Origin: Lingula anatina
Taxonomy: Eukaryota > Brachiopoda > Lingulata > Lingulida > Lingulidae
DNA: 64,000 bases
Direction: 5' to 3'
NCBI RefSeq assembly: GCF_001039355.2
Contig: NW_019774402.1
Location: 956,947 to 1,020,946, forward strand
In this document: positions 33,155 to 46,033 of the stretch, piece after piece
How the letters are laid out: the number at the start of each line of letters is the position of its first letter
Position numbering within the stretch: the stretch's first letter is position 1
Made by a program: the position numbers and the translations under genes
Notes under the pieces: model-generated
What the model saw: only the letters and a program-made list of their open reading frames with translations
Told to the model about the DNA's origin: nothing
The model's database searches: none

Positions 33155-36100
33155 TTAACCAAGCTTGTATTTTCTCACAGATCCATCTCGGCATGCTGTT
33201 AGCAAGTTTGTACTGTCAAGTGCTATCTTGTATATTGGATCACAATCTGATCCAGTTAATTCTAAGTTTGTTGAAAGCTGTTCATCCACATAAAAACAAG
33301 ATCCATCACCTGAAAGGTATAAAACACTTTTATTTTGAAGGTATGCCATTAAAAAAAGATTTATATTTGAAATCCACAAATTTACTTTAAGATAAAGTAT
33401 TTTTGGGAAATAATTTACCTGTACTGCAAAAGAATCCTTGTTTATGGGGCAGAAGTGACAAAACGGCTCCTCTTTGTTCCTTCCAACATTTTATCGGTGT
33501 GCTAGAAAAAATGCACAAATGCAGTATATAATTTAAAAAATCATTATTAAGATGTGCTTCTTCTAACCAAATATACTTTCCAACAAAAGATAATTTGCAA
33601 TGATGGCAAACCTTACTATTTTGGGCAACTTTCAATGGACAAGGATATAAGACTTAACTCTAGTTTTTTTTCTTAATTACTGAATTATAATTTGCATACA
33701 GTGTGTCGCAATTCTAATAATTTGGCTATTCTCTATAATAATTTATTTTAGCATGTCCTTTGGTGTTTAATAGTTCATTACAATATTTCTTGTGTTTGAA
33801 ATAAGTGCATTATAATTTACATGAAGTGTGCTGCATCTTTGATAACTGAACATCATTTTGGCAATCCTGCATGGTTACCTGGTATTCCTCAGGTCGAGTA
33901 AGTTTAGGGTGGAATCTTGGGTTCCACAAACAACTGTGGTTGTGGACAGAAAATTACAGCAATTAACAGCATCTGTGCACTTATACTCAAAGATCTGAAA
34001 TGTAATGATTAACTTGATGAAAATATATTTAATTTAGTTATCATACCACATTTCTTAAACTTTTTTATGCAATCTTTTAAAAAAAAGCAATTTCTGAAAC
34101 AAAAAACTATTGTGGTGTCTATTCCTGATGATACCACTGTAAATCAAACAATATTGAAAAAGCTTACTGTATTTTTTTAAATAAAAAATTAAAACACACC
34201 TTACTTCTACTGTGCAGCCCAAAACCTTGCAAGGTGCCATTTTCCACTGCCAGCAGAAGCATCTTTCCTTCAGTAAGCACTTCACGTTCACCTAGGTAGT
34301 TATTGCATAATATGTTTTAGTAATTATGATATGTACAAGCAATTAACTTGTATCATATTTCAGGGGTGGATTTAGGCCGTCTTCTGGGTCTTCCGGAAGA
34401 CGGTCAGATTTTCAAGTTTACATTGGCGGGTATCTAATTTTTTCTGTTGGAAGACGGTCAAAATTGGAGGATGAATCAACAAATATAATTTGGAAGACTG
34501 TCAGTAAATAGCTCTGGATCCGCCTATGTATTTGCAATTAAACAATTTAAAATACAAAATCATTCTTACATTACTAAGTAGTCTTGGCATATTAAGTCAA
34601 TTTCAAATGAAATTCCTTCTCATTTATTCATCATCTTTTGACTCACTTGGCTGTTCTACTGGCACTCCCAGTTCTATCCTGTTATCCGGTTCTCCTAGGG
34701 CACACCCATTGACCACACCCCCTAAGTCTGACACAGTCCCCAGGCATGCAGAGTGGCCACAGTCCCACAGCTTTGCTGTACCATCTCTAGAACACGATAT
34801 GATGTTCCGTCCTTTTTCCACTATGGCTGTATCTGTTATGCCTGGAAAAATACACACTTTTTCAGAATAGCAGATCAGATTTTCAATAAAGGGTAAGGAC
34901 CCGAGGTTACCTTTTGGACACTATGATGGAATAATTACCTATTTTTGAGAATATATCCGTTTTAACCTCACGGTAACAAAAAGATTGTAGTCAAAAATAT
35001 ATACATAAATCACATTCTGGTTACACTGTATTCTATTGGATGACAGAGAATACTTAATTGAGAAAAATTTGGTAATCCCCTTTGAATCATGCAGCAAGTG
35101 ATGATACACAGTTAAGAGAAATCAAGCTCTTCAACACCCAACGCAGGGATAGTACCCATCACTGACTTTCAACACCCATCACTGACCCTGAGTATGACCT
35201 CTGAGAGTGGCTGCACACTGTCCATTTTCAACAGACCAGATCTTGAGCTGCATGTCAGCCCCGCCAGACAGGACAACCAGTCCAGAAGGAAAGAAACGGC
35301 AGGTATACACATCACCTAGGTGGCCTGTTAGGTCTCTCTGAATTATAATATATTGTATATTAACTGAAAAATAGTGGTCTTTTGTAATGAAATAAAATTG
35401 TTAAAATCAAATTCAATTTTATTGCAGAAATCAAGGGCGGTATTTGCTGATGAATGCACCCCCCTCCAAAAAAAGTAGTAGTAGTATCAACATAAATCAT
35501 GTTATACCTTATTCACAAATGATATACACTGAAATTTATAATATTCAATCATTTCATTATTTACTTACTGTACAGCATAGCTGTGCTTGCACACATTAGC
35601 AAAATTATAGTTAATAAGTTAATAAAGTTGTACTATAAAGTGAGGAATTAAGTGCTAAATAGCCAACAGACCTGGGAGCCTTACCCTAACTTCTCCTGTG
35701 TCTGTCTGCCACACCCTTAGCTTTCCCTCTGTATCACTGGACACTGCTAAATCTCCAGAGGTTGCATCAACACAGATAACCTGCAAAACAAATAAAGAAG
35801 GCGAAGATAATTAACAAAACTTGCATGGAATTCGAACCAATGAAGATAGTGGGGAATTGAGCTGGTTTTATTGTTATAGTATCCTGTTTGCCAACATGAA
35901 AATTCTTACTATATTTTCCTTTAATACCCACACTTTTCTTTGGCCTGTGCACTGTGTTAAAAGTGATATTTGGTGCTTGGAAGTTGCATCTGTAACAACT
36001 CATCACATCAGTGTATGAAAGGGTTAGGGTTTTCTGTAATGGAAAAAAGTACATGATTCAATATTCAATTTTATTACATTTTATTATTAATCAGGATGAT

Positions 36101-36711
36101 TTCAACTTTCACAGTGAGAAAAATCATTTTCTGTAGATAGCATTAGATCACATTTGTTTAACACAGATTTTTTTGTGCATATACGTAACTTATGTTAAAT
36201 CAACCAGAGTTGTTGCATGTTCATGACTATGTACATGTAGTAATCACTAGTTTTACCTTTGTTATACATTCCACATTGAAATTATCAGAAGCAGTAACAT
36301 AAGGTTGGCCTGATGTAGATAACCCTTCTGTATGAATTTCACTGTGGATTTTCTGTTGGCCTAAAATAAGAGTTAACCTCAATGTTTCTAAAGTATAATC
36401 GGTATATAAACCTGGAGATTCAACTACAGTTTTATAACTAAACTGTCCTGACTCAACTGTTAGTTAAGGAAAGGCTATTTTTACCACAGTCAAGGATATG
36501 TCTCTGGCTATTAAAGACAAATATTCCATGGCTTAATAATTCTTATAAATACAGCATTTATGCAAAATGGAAAAAAAATTAATCATCGTATTGTAGAAAT
36601 TGCAATTTGAAAAAAAAAAACGTCAATAAAAATGCTCACCTTGCCTACACCAGGTTACCCAGGCCTTGCCTTCGTTGTCTCTGCAAGTAGTTGAACTGAC
36701 GTTACTTTTGC
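33155..36711 (-). CDS. PAAF1: Proteasomal ATPase-associated factor 1 (PAAF1/Rpn14-like), WD-repeat protein
   Basis: Minus-strand exons, 5' to 3': 36711-36640, 36360-36257, 36033-35932, 35780-35685, 35337-35199, 34841-34647, 34291-34200, 33994-33879, 33501-33419, 33309-33155 (TAA). The last nine are phase-consistent and encode 359 residues, and the upstream exon adds ~24, so the protein is close to the ~390 aa of PAAF1. WD-repeat signatures are LRVWQTDTGEV, LTGHLGDVYTCRFFPSGL followed by LKIWSVENGQC, and SRDGTAKLWDCGHSACLG. The C-terminal blocks PSEREVLTEGKMLLLA, GDGSCF and LTGSDCDPIYK are specific to PAAF1. PAAF1/Rpn14 binds 19S ATPase subunits as an assembly chaperone and can restrain proteasome activity. 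The first coding exon is not secured. The gene lies head-to-head with RTK1, about 3 kb apart. Confidence 0.92.
34361..34528. mobile_element. ~168-bp TIR element in a PAAF1 intron
   Basis: Ends CAGGGGTGGATTTAG and (reverse) CATAGGCGGATCCAG are imperfect inverted repeats, flanked on both sides by TATTT. Three internal GGAAGAC(G/T)GTCA repeats lie at about 34392, 34450 and 34492. The termini resemble hAT-type MITEs, but the 5-bp flank does not fit the usual 8 bp, so the class is open. It does not interrupt an exon. Confidence 0.6.
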
Positions 36712-37766
36712 CTTAGAGAACATTGGAGTTTACCTTTCTACTAGCACAATAAGCAACATAACATTAACAGTTACATAACTAGTGAGTGAGAGTACTACTC
36801 ATTAACTCACAAAATATACATGTGTACTCTTTTGTATAAGCCTTTCTTAATTTTCAGTTAGTATCATATCATTATTAAACAAGTATACAGGTAGGTTTTT
36901 AATCATAAATGAGCCCTAGGGACATGCATTACCTCAAAACTTGATCCCAATCACTTTGAACGATCAACCTACAAGGGGCTCCCATGATGTACCGTCAATG
37001 GGTACTGATATACGAATGTCGTACAAGAGCAACATTTTACCCTACGTAAGTTTCGTGAAATTTTGATATGCACCTTTGAATGTTGAAGATATATCAATTT
37101 ATGTGAAAAGATAAAAAAAGAAAAGAAAACAGAATACATTACAAGAGAATTTCCAGAAAGCAGCGAAGGGGATTGACAGCCTACGTGAAAACTAAGCTCT
37201 CTCATCACTCACCCCCATCTTAGGGAGTACTGTTACCAACAGAGGCATGGTTAGCTTCCAGTTATCTCTGTATCTCATGATGGGGGTCGTCTACCGTGAC
37301 AGATAAAGTTGCGCGCTACATTACTGGCATTACTATACCCCGTATATAGGCTTACTGGTAGGCCTACTACAGAAGGCTACCTGGGGTTGAAATGATAACT
37401 TATATAGGCCTAGTCTATATAGGCCTATGTTGTTATGTAATGAACTATAGGCCTACTCGGTGAATCGGTTAAAAAAACTTACATTACCACCAAAAATTAA
37501 AAAAAGTTAAGTGTTTTTATTCTGTATCATATTATAACCATTAAAAGGAGATCTAAAAATGAAAGAACTTTACTGTAGGCCTATTAACTCTACAAAAGAT
37601 TTTAAAAGCATTTAAAACCCATCCTAAGATTCATTTGAAGCGACATGTCAAATGATTGCCACCAAACCCGGCCAAATGCCACCATATAAAGTTGCAAATA
37701 AGATAACTAATAGAAATACGGAAGAGTATCAATGTAGGCCTATATTTCCCGAAAAACTGTATATTT

Positions 37767-37930
37767 CAGGGGCGGATCCAGAATTAGGCTTATTTGGCGT
37801 TGGGTGCGGGGACCGGTGAAGGGCCCCGAAATATTTGGCCTAGGTATTTTAGAGGGCGAACGGTGCCGTTTGATACGGTTTAAAACTATGATTCAGCTAG
37901 CAAAATTATAATTTCAAAAATCCGCCACTG
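37767..37930. mobile_element. ~164-bp TIR element (same terminal type as 34361)
   Basis: Termini CAGGGGCGGAT and (reverse) CAGTGGCGGAT, flanked by TATTT on both sides as at 34361-34528. Non-coding. A lone left-end-like sequence, CAGGGGCGGGTCCAG, also occurs at 42027 in RTK1 intron 1. Confidence 0.6.
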
Positions 37931-38393
37931 TATTTGATTTTTTTTTCTGGTTGAAGTGACAGATCTAGGTCAAGTGCTCCCAGTGGTGTGACGCATAATA
38001 AGTTACTGATGTGGAACAAGTAATAAAGTTAAGTTTAAAGCGTATGATACTATCACTGAATTTTGGGAAAGTAAACTGCGGGAGTCATGCAAAGTTGGGC
38101 AATTTTAAACACAAGAAACCAACTAGACACCTGCATTACAAATAATGTTTTGAAAAACATATCAAAAGGATATAGGCCCTATTTCATTATTTCTTCCTTA
38201 AAGCAAGGTTTTCCAACCCCATTTTTCCTTAGTCAATGATACACAGAAACCTTGCTTGCTCGAAGTACATTTGTACGCGTTTAAAATACAAAATGCAAAC
38301 TACCACAATTCACGTTTTAGGTTATTATTCTTATATAGGCCCTATCTACTTAATTTATTTATGATTATTTTTCATCTGTGAATTAGCCCCCTA

Positions 38394-38398
38394 TTCTT

Positions 38399-38429
<31 letters not shown>

Positions 38430-38444
38430 TTATTATTATTATTG
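38394..38444. repeat. Compound (TTC)n(TTA)n microsatellite
   Basis: About 11 TTC units followed by about 5 TTA units. Confidence 0.85.
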
Positions 38445-40004
38445 CTATCTTTACTGCAACGTGCATGAAGGTAATTTGTTAAAAATAGGCCCTACATATG
38501 GCATAACGAAGGAGAAATGCATCCTATAAAATAATTAGGGACAAGAAAACGTTTGGTTATGTAAACCATGTTAACCTAAATTTATTTTGGACAGTTTTCA
38601 AAATTCGATACTTCACCCAACCTTAAACAGATTTTTAAAAAGGAAAACGTCGAAAATAGCGATAAAGAAACGGATGTTGCAATATATCAAAGAGCTGAGC
38701 ACTTTTCCTGCACTGTGTAGGCACAGACGTGATTCTAACGTCATGTAGATTTACTGGTAGACTTCCGTAGGTCTACCGTCTAACAAGACTTAAATCACGT
38801 AATTGCCCCAAAGTTCACGAATGTCTTGAATGCCTTCACTGAATGTTTTTCATGGTCGGACGCTCCTCATAGGTCTACAGTTAATATGTCTGTGGTATTG
38901 TTTTGAATGACATACATTCAACAGGATAACAACCCTGTTTAATATAAGTATCGAAACAGCATAATATTATATGCGGTAGGCCTATTTTATGAATAAAAAA
39001 TACCGCAAGCCTTAACTAAATGAGTCTTCTTCATCTGAGTCTTGCATTATCTTAAAAGATCGTAAAAAGTTTTATAACGCGATAGGCCGGAATAAAATAG
39101 TGAAATGAAAATGGGATATTTAAGTGTAAAAAGGTTTATGAGTTTGAGGACTTAATTAAGTACATATGGTACATTTGTTTCATTTGATGTAGGGCTAACA
39201 AGAAAACATCATTATTATAAATTAATATTTCGATTTGCACTGTTAACCAAACCTCGTTTATCGTTCTAACATATCTAGAATTGCATTACTTTCAATAGCT
39301 TTCGGAGAATTTATATTGCGGTTATGTTGTATGCTTGTCAGCGGAGGTCATCGCTTGAGTTCTAAAAAAAGAGAGCAACTTCACGTCGTAAAAGGTTTAT
39401 TGCCATTTATGCCTGCTGACGCATTTGCTCCCTTCCCCTTAAATATTTATTGAAAGAAAGTGCCCTTCTTCAGGATGATGTGAAAGTCAACTGTGTACAA
39501 ATGTAGACGATTCTTTTTATATTAATTTTTCTCTTATGATTGATTTTAGGCGATACGAACTTGTATGTAGTTTTAAAAAATGCAAGTCAATTAACGTGCG
39601 AAGGTCCAAAGCGATGAAATGTTCAATCATGGGTGTTATACGATGTACACATCCAAACAATGCATCATTGTATAAGTAATACAAAATTCAACCTTGAATT
39701 TGTTTGCTCTAAACTTTTTCTGTTGTACATGTAATCACATGACCGATGAAAATCAAAAGGGTTTGTGAGTAGTCTCGGAAGACATTACCATAACAAACTT
39801 AAACGAGGAAGTGAAAATATGCATTCAGAATAACAACAGCCATGAGCGCACAATGACCCCGATGTCACATCCTAAAAGGGAAATCCATTACGGTTCAACA
39901 ATACTTCGCAGGCTCGCCCAGTTAAAAAAAGACGTTTTTTGCCGATATCAACAGACTTGTTCTCAGCCCGTGGTATTCGTGGACCGATCATCGGTATCTC
40001 AAAT

Positions 40005-43000
40005 ATGACTAAGCAGTCGAATACAACTCCAACTCGTATGATGTCGTTGACAAGCATTTTAGTGCTGGTTTTTGGAGTCCTCCAAATCAGAGGAGAGGAA
40101 ATGTCTCCTTTTTCAGACTCACTTTCGGACGTTTGTGCCGTCAGACCTGGTGGCAACTTTAGCGCGACTGAGAACCAGGTAGGTGAATGAAATGAGCACT
40201 ACTGTAAATCTGTCGCCGTCAAACGAGTAGCTAGTGATGGCTTTAGGTCTTAGTCAGAGAAAAGTTTTAGTAGACTGTGATTTCAGTGCAGTGTCCATAA
40301 AGGCCAATTTTAAGCTGACCAACTAATTTTCAAAAGGTGACTCATTTCTAGCTACACGCCGCCGTGTGTTCTATGCGTGTCAGACTTACATGCGTAAATA
40401 TGGGTCATCAGTCAGCTAGCTGAATTTCAAATTCGTATTGGCGCCCTGGAATTTTCGAATAGATTCAAGCGAAAATAACATAGGTGGGTAAACAGGCTTA
40501 CTCATCACAATATGTGCCAGGTCTTTACCAGTTTAACAGCATCATATTCAAGGTATCAGGCAGTAAATATGTCTTTTACTCAAAGGCTGTTTTATATTAA
40601 TTAGATTTACCTCTACCATCGAGCATCAGACTATAAAGTAACTTTACAATGCTTTCTCAGGGCAGCAGGCGATTTTTGTGTAATATGGGTCAGCACAAAG
40701 AGTTTGTTCTTATACAGAATCCCTTTAGATATGCCTGTTTCCCGAATTTGACAGAAAAACATCTTTTATGTCGCTTGTTTATCAATGCGCTGTAATTAAG
40801 AACTGTTTTATCTCTTCAAGGGTTAAGTGCTCAATTAGACTTGCTTTTGATGTGAACAGTTATTTATGCAAAATCATTGGCTGCGAAGAATAAATAATGA
40901 CTATATTCCTGACTGTCACAATTACCGACTGACACCTTACAGGTTTCATGATCACGTGCGTGACTGGGTACCGCACAGTGTGAAGACGAAACCTCGCGCT
41001 CAATGCTACAGAAATTATCCTTGAGGTATTAGTTTGGCCCACATAACATAGACAGATAGACATCTTTTTGACCCGTGTTGAAAGTTACGTATGAAAGCAC
41101 TCCTGATTCATAATCATTTTAACGTTACCATTTTTTCTTGAGGGCTGAAATATAAACATCTTAGACACATGTAACATGAGAACTACCGCACACTAAATAT
41201 TTAAATCGCCTTCGTTCAATTAAAATTAACACGTAAGTTTAAAACTTTTTTCACGGCGGTACGCGTGTGACGTGTGTTGTTTTGGTTCGCTTTGCGTTTA
41301 ACAGAGGCGGCTCCTTGTAAAAACATATTCTCGAAAGCGCTTCATTTGCTCACCCGGCAAATACGGACTAACCTATTCATGTTTCTAGCAAGATATGAAC
41401 TCGCCAAAAAGACAGGAAAATGACTAGAAAATGCAGTTTGCTCTATAAATTATCTCGCGTGTAACTTTATTGGACCAAGGGTACATGCTGTCAAATGTAT
41501 ATGTTGAAAGGGTGGTGCCATTCTCATATTTATCAGTACATGTGTTGAATTAACAGAACCTGGCGTAAGATTATATCCTTTAAGAATTCCCTTACTTTTT
41601 GCGTTTGACAACGACCCTAAGTCAAATGTATCTTTATGTCAAAATACCGTACATGGTGACATATTTCCTTCTGAAATGTAAGAAAGACGTATGGCGTATA
41701 AAGAAGTTACTTTTAAATAAGAAATGAATTAAAATCAGAAAACCAAATGCGGGGAAATGAATTCCGAGTAAGAGAAAAGTGCTTTTTATCTATATGAATT
41801 ATTTGTGAATGACTGGCTAGTCGCTTAGACCGCCATGTCATCCAGTACATATCAGACAGAAAAATCGGCACTGCGTTCTTTTATTTGAGGAGTTCGTCGT
41901 TTGTAGATCTGAATTGGGTAAGATATGTAGTTTTGCAAGATACGTAAAAAAATATAATTATGCACATTTTGAAACGGAGATGGTATACATTCGATTACAT
42001 ATGATACAAAACATCATATCAAAGTACAGGGGCGGGTCCAGCATACCCTGAGCGTCAGAGCAACGTAAAAGCTAGCTTGCTAAATATACCTTGTGGTGGA
42101 GTCGCTTTTATTGCTAGTATGGGTTATATATGAAATCAAGATCGAGCTGGCAATACCGGAATCTAGAACCTAGGGTAGTCCAGCAATGATTCGTGAGAGA
42201 AGAAAATAGTTTTTTCTCGAGGCAAATTAAGTGAGATATATTTAAAATAATATCTACAATCAGTTGTACCCACCTGTATTACAAAAATAACATTACAATA
42301 GCATTACAAAAATAACATGTTACGTTTTGAATTAAAAGCTGTGTTTATTTGCAGAAGCTTTTGGTTTGTGATTAGGACTAGTTCTTGTGTTCTACAGAGT
42401 GGCGTTTGAAATTGACGCTGTATAGATTTACACTACTTTGTTTTTCAGCAAGCGTTCAACTTTACTTTCGATCACATTCCAAGTTCCGAAGTCGTCCTCT
42501 TCGAGTCGGTCGCCATCAAAGAAAATTGTAAGGGTTACTGTCTATTTTAGTTTTTGCCTTTTATAGTATACGTTTTGCATTTACAGTTATATTTTCATGT
42601 AAAATACGGGGAAGGTGGGGAATTTTACGAATATTTGTTCATTTTATGGGTTAGTTTGTGGAATTTCAAACAAAACATCACACAGTACCAACTCCAACCT
42701 TTGGTGTCCAGTTAAAATTAGTCTGTGTGAATAAAAGACTACTTTCCGAGTTTCAGAGAATAGAGTGGACTGTGGAATGATTTGTTTTATTATCTTAATT
42801 TTATCAGGTTCCATGGACGTATACATTCAAACGAACTTCTACCTGCCCATTGTCACCAGTTTGGCACAAGGTGAATGTAATTATCTTTCACCCGGTTTTC
42901 AAGGAAGCCATTTGCTTGTGTTTAAACTGCTGAAGGGCGCGTCAGTGCCACCGCCTTCCAATGCATCAGCCTACCCATTTTCAGTGGACGTATGGGGGAC

Positions 43001-45971
43001 AAATAACGCCCTCTTTCAAGTTGAGGTTCCTTCATTTGGCGTCAACACCCGTGTGAGCTGCACAATAAAACTCGGATTTAATGCGTACGAGGCGTCATTT
43101 GAAGTTGACGTTTTGGGTAAGCATTTGAAAAGCAAACCAATAGAGTGAAAATTATTTATTAGGCAAATAAGAACAAATCTGAGCGATTTAAAATTTAGTT
43201 TGGTTATTTCACGAACTTCTTAGGTCCCTTAAGTAATACGATGTAATATATTTTTATGATGATACACATTTATACTGTTATTTATTATAGGATGCCCTAC
43301 AAACAAATACGGAAGATATTGCAACAAAGACTGTCCTAAGTGCAGTAACGATGGCTACTGTCATACTTTTTATGGCACTTGTGTCTGTCCTAAGGGATGG
43401 AGTGGGCAATCTTGCGAAACTTGTAAGTATTACTTATATTAAAAACTTGCACTGGAATTTGAATTTTCAAATATTTAAAGGTTAAGTCCGCGTTTTGCAT
43501 TTCAAAATGAACCAAAGTCATGTGCACATTTTTATGTTTTCATGTCCTGCAAACTACTTATCTCTTCCAATTGACATCTTAAAAACAATAAAATCCCTCA
43601 AATAAAAGAACCTGATGTCGATATTTCCTTCTGAAATGTACTGGAAGACATGATCTTCTGATTGACGTATTTTTTTCCTGAATTTAGTGGCACCAGTCTT
43701 GACAGTTAACTCTACAGCAAATGATGTAATTAAACTGAACGAGAGCGTTATATTTGAGTACAACATACTCCCCCTATCTCTGGAGAACAATCTGACAATC
43801 AAATGGTTGATAGACGGAGAAAATATTTCTGAAGTTGGAAATATTATTTATAGGATGAATAACAGGTGAGACACCTTTAATTGTCCAAGGACAGTCTTAA
43901 CGCTACCGAAGTTCATTTGAAGATTTTTGCATCTTAGCAGCAATTCTTCCATTGCCAACAAATTTTGAAGAGAAGTTATTTTATTGCTCGCTGTAAGTGT
44001 CACTTATCTGAAATATCAGTGTGGAATGAATGTGCAGAGCACGTCTAAAATCTGAATTTTGCCATTTTGGTTTCCAGGTCCATCGTTTTTTCAAAAGGAA
44101 TAAACAAAACAGGGGAACATTATGTTACGTGCATCGCAACAACTAAAACAGGGCATATAGTGTCTGCACGTTATTCATTTTATGTCGAAGGTAAATAGGA
44201 TATTTCTGTAATTATGATAATGAAAATTAATACATATTTATTCTGTTAAAATACAATTGTGATTTTGGAAGAGTTTGTTTTACAATAAGACAACTAACCA
44301 AGTCTTTCTTTAGTAGCTAGGTGTTAAATTAAGAAATAAATCGAGAGAAATGTAAAAAAAAAGAGCTTAACAGCGTAGATAGACCCATCATTTCTATGCA
44401 ACATCATAAAGTTCTTTGACAAAAATAGTTCTTTGATGTTTATTTATATTTTTCCGTTCAAGATTATAACAGTACCACGGCTACAATAGTGACAGCTACA
44501 GCAATGACAACAGTAGTTGGTAAAATTCAACAAAATAACGACGTACTGATAGCCGTTGTGGTCATCTTATTGGTCGCACTAGTTACTGTCATCATCATCG
44601 CTGCTATTGTCATAACTCACAAGATGCGAGGCTCGGCAACAAGAATATTCAGGCCATCAGATATGTATGCTGAATACCACACATATTTACAGGTATTGAA
44701 TGTTAGTTAATTACATATCTTTAATTATTCAATATCCTTCAAACGCTGAATGCTCTTTCAATCCAAGAGAAATGATATGTCAAACAGCCACGTTTTAAGA
44801 AACTGAATTAACCATATCATACCAACATTGCATTGTACACTAGATATGAAATGGCAAAAGTTTCACAAGTAAATACACACAAACACACACTTACATGACA
44901 AATGTTATTATATTGCTTCTCTTGGCATGTCTGCGTTAAAAATATTGGTAAAGGGGAATGAAATAATTTTTTCTTCATTCAACAGCTAATATTGAGATTA
45001 CCTATTTCGATGTCTATCAGTACATCTTCATCAGGGAATTGGTAAAGGGGGTTTGTGTGTGCGAGAGGGAGACTTCATAACCAGTTAAATGAAAAATATT
45101 TTCAGAATATTTTCTCTGGTAATGAAGATGCGTCTGCCTTGGATGATCAAGAGTACCTTCTGCAGAAATGGCGAGTACCAAACAACGAACTATTTATGGG
45201 TGAAGCACTCGGCGAAGGGGAATTCTCCCAAGTATTCAATGCTCACATACAGTGGAAACAAACACAAATGCTGCATGTGGCTGTAAAAATGTTGAAAGGT
45301 ACCATTTTTGCTCTTTTTAAAGATACATTTTACTTTAACCAAAAGCATTTTGTACATCGGTTTGATGAAGAATGTAAATCACCTTTAAGTAACGTTGACA
45401 GTATGCTTATTGGGTGACTTGAATTGTTCAGGAAATACATGTACATGTGTATAAGTGGCAGTGCTCGAGAGTGAAGATAGGTGTTCTTATTCGAGTGGTC
45501 TTTTATTCCAGAATTTTTAAATATTTCTGGATGACAGCATGTTTGTAAGTCTGGCTGCTGCAGATTCCTATCATTACAATTCCTGAAGCTCGTTAAAAAG
45601 TGGTGAAATGCGTGAATTTGTATGAATGTGGCCTTGGCACCAAAAATGGAATTAATACACTTTCCCCTATAGATCCTAAGAACCTGCAGTCACAGAAGGA
45701 TTTGATGGCGGAGTTCCAAACCCTCTCCGAACTCTGTCCCCACCCAAATGTGGTGCAGCTCATAGGCATGTGCAACAGGAGGTTTGGAAATGATGGTAAG
45801 CTACTTCTGTTTATTAAGGATAAAAACAAAGTGATCGTTTTCTTACATATGAGCCGCAATTGTTCTTATTTTAATGCAAATGCGATCGTAGTTAGAGGAA
45901 TAAATGGGGCTTAAGTAAATGGGTTAGAAGTGAATTAAATCAGTTTGTGGGATCCTAGATCTAAAGTCTGA

Positions 45972-46033
<62 letters not shown>

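Larger units (their letters stand above)
37279..40004. other. Intergenic region between PAAF1 and RTK1, TAGGCCTA-rich
   Basis: No coding segment is supported. The region contains the TIR element at 37767-37930, a TTC/TTA microsatellite and a cluster of (A/G)TAGGCC(T/C) words, including 37361, 37413, 37426, 37451, 37577, 37736 and 38977. The RTK1 promoter must lie near its 3' end, but it shows no counterpart of the TATTTAAAG block of RTK2 and RTK3. Confidence 0.5.

Noticed and set aside
37213-37278. Candidate first coding exon of PAAF1 on the minus strand (ATG at 37278, donor GTGAGT after 37213)
   Set aside because: It ends in phase 0, but the best acceptors for the next exon (after 36712 and nearby) need phase 1 or 2, so the join breaks the frame. 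It could be 5' UTR or belong elsewhere.
39939-40004. Earlier in-frame ATG extending RTK1 by 22 residues
   Set aside because: The extension is not conserved in RTK2 or RTK3 and would put a polar stretch before the signal peptide.
45055-45417. Open frame running through RTK1 exon 8 into introns on both sides
   Set aside because: Paralogue comparison and GT-AG signals limit the exon to 45106-45298; the extensions are not conserved.
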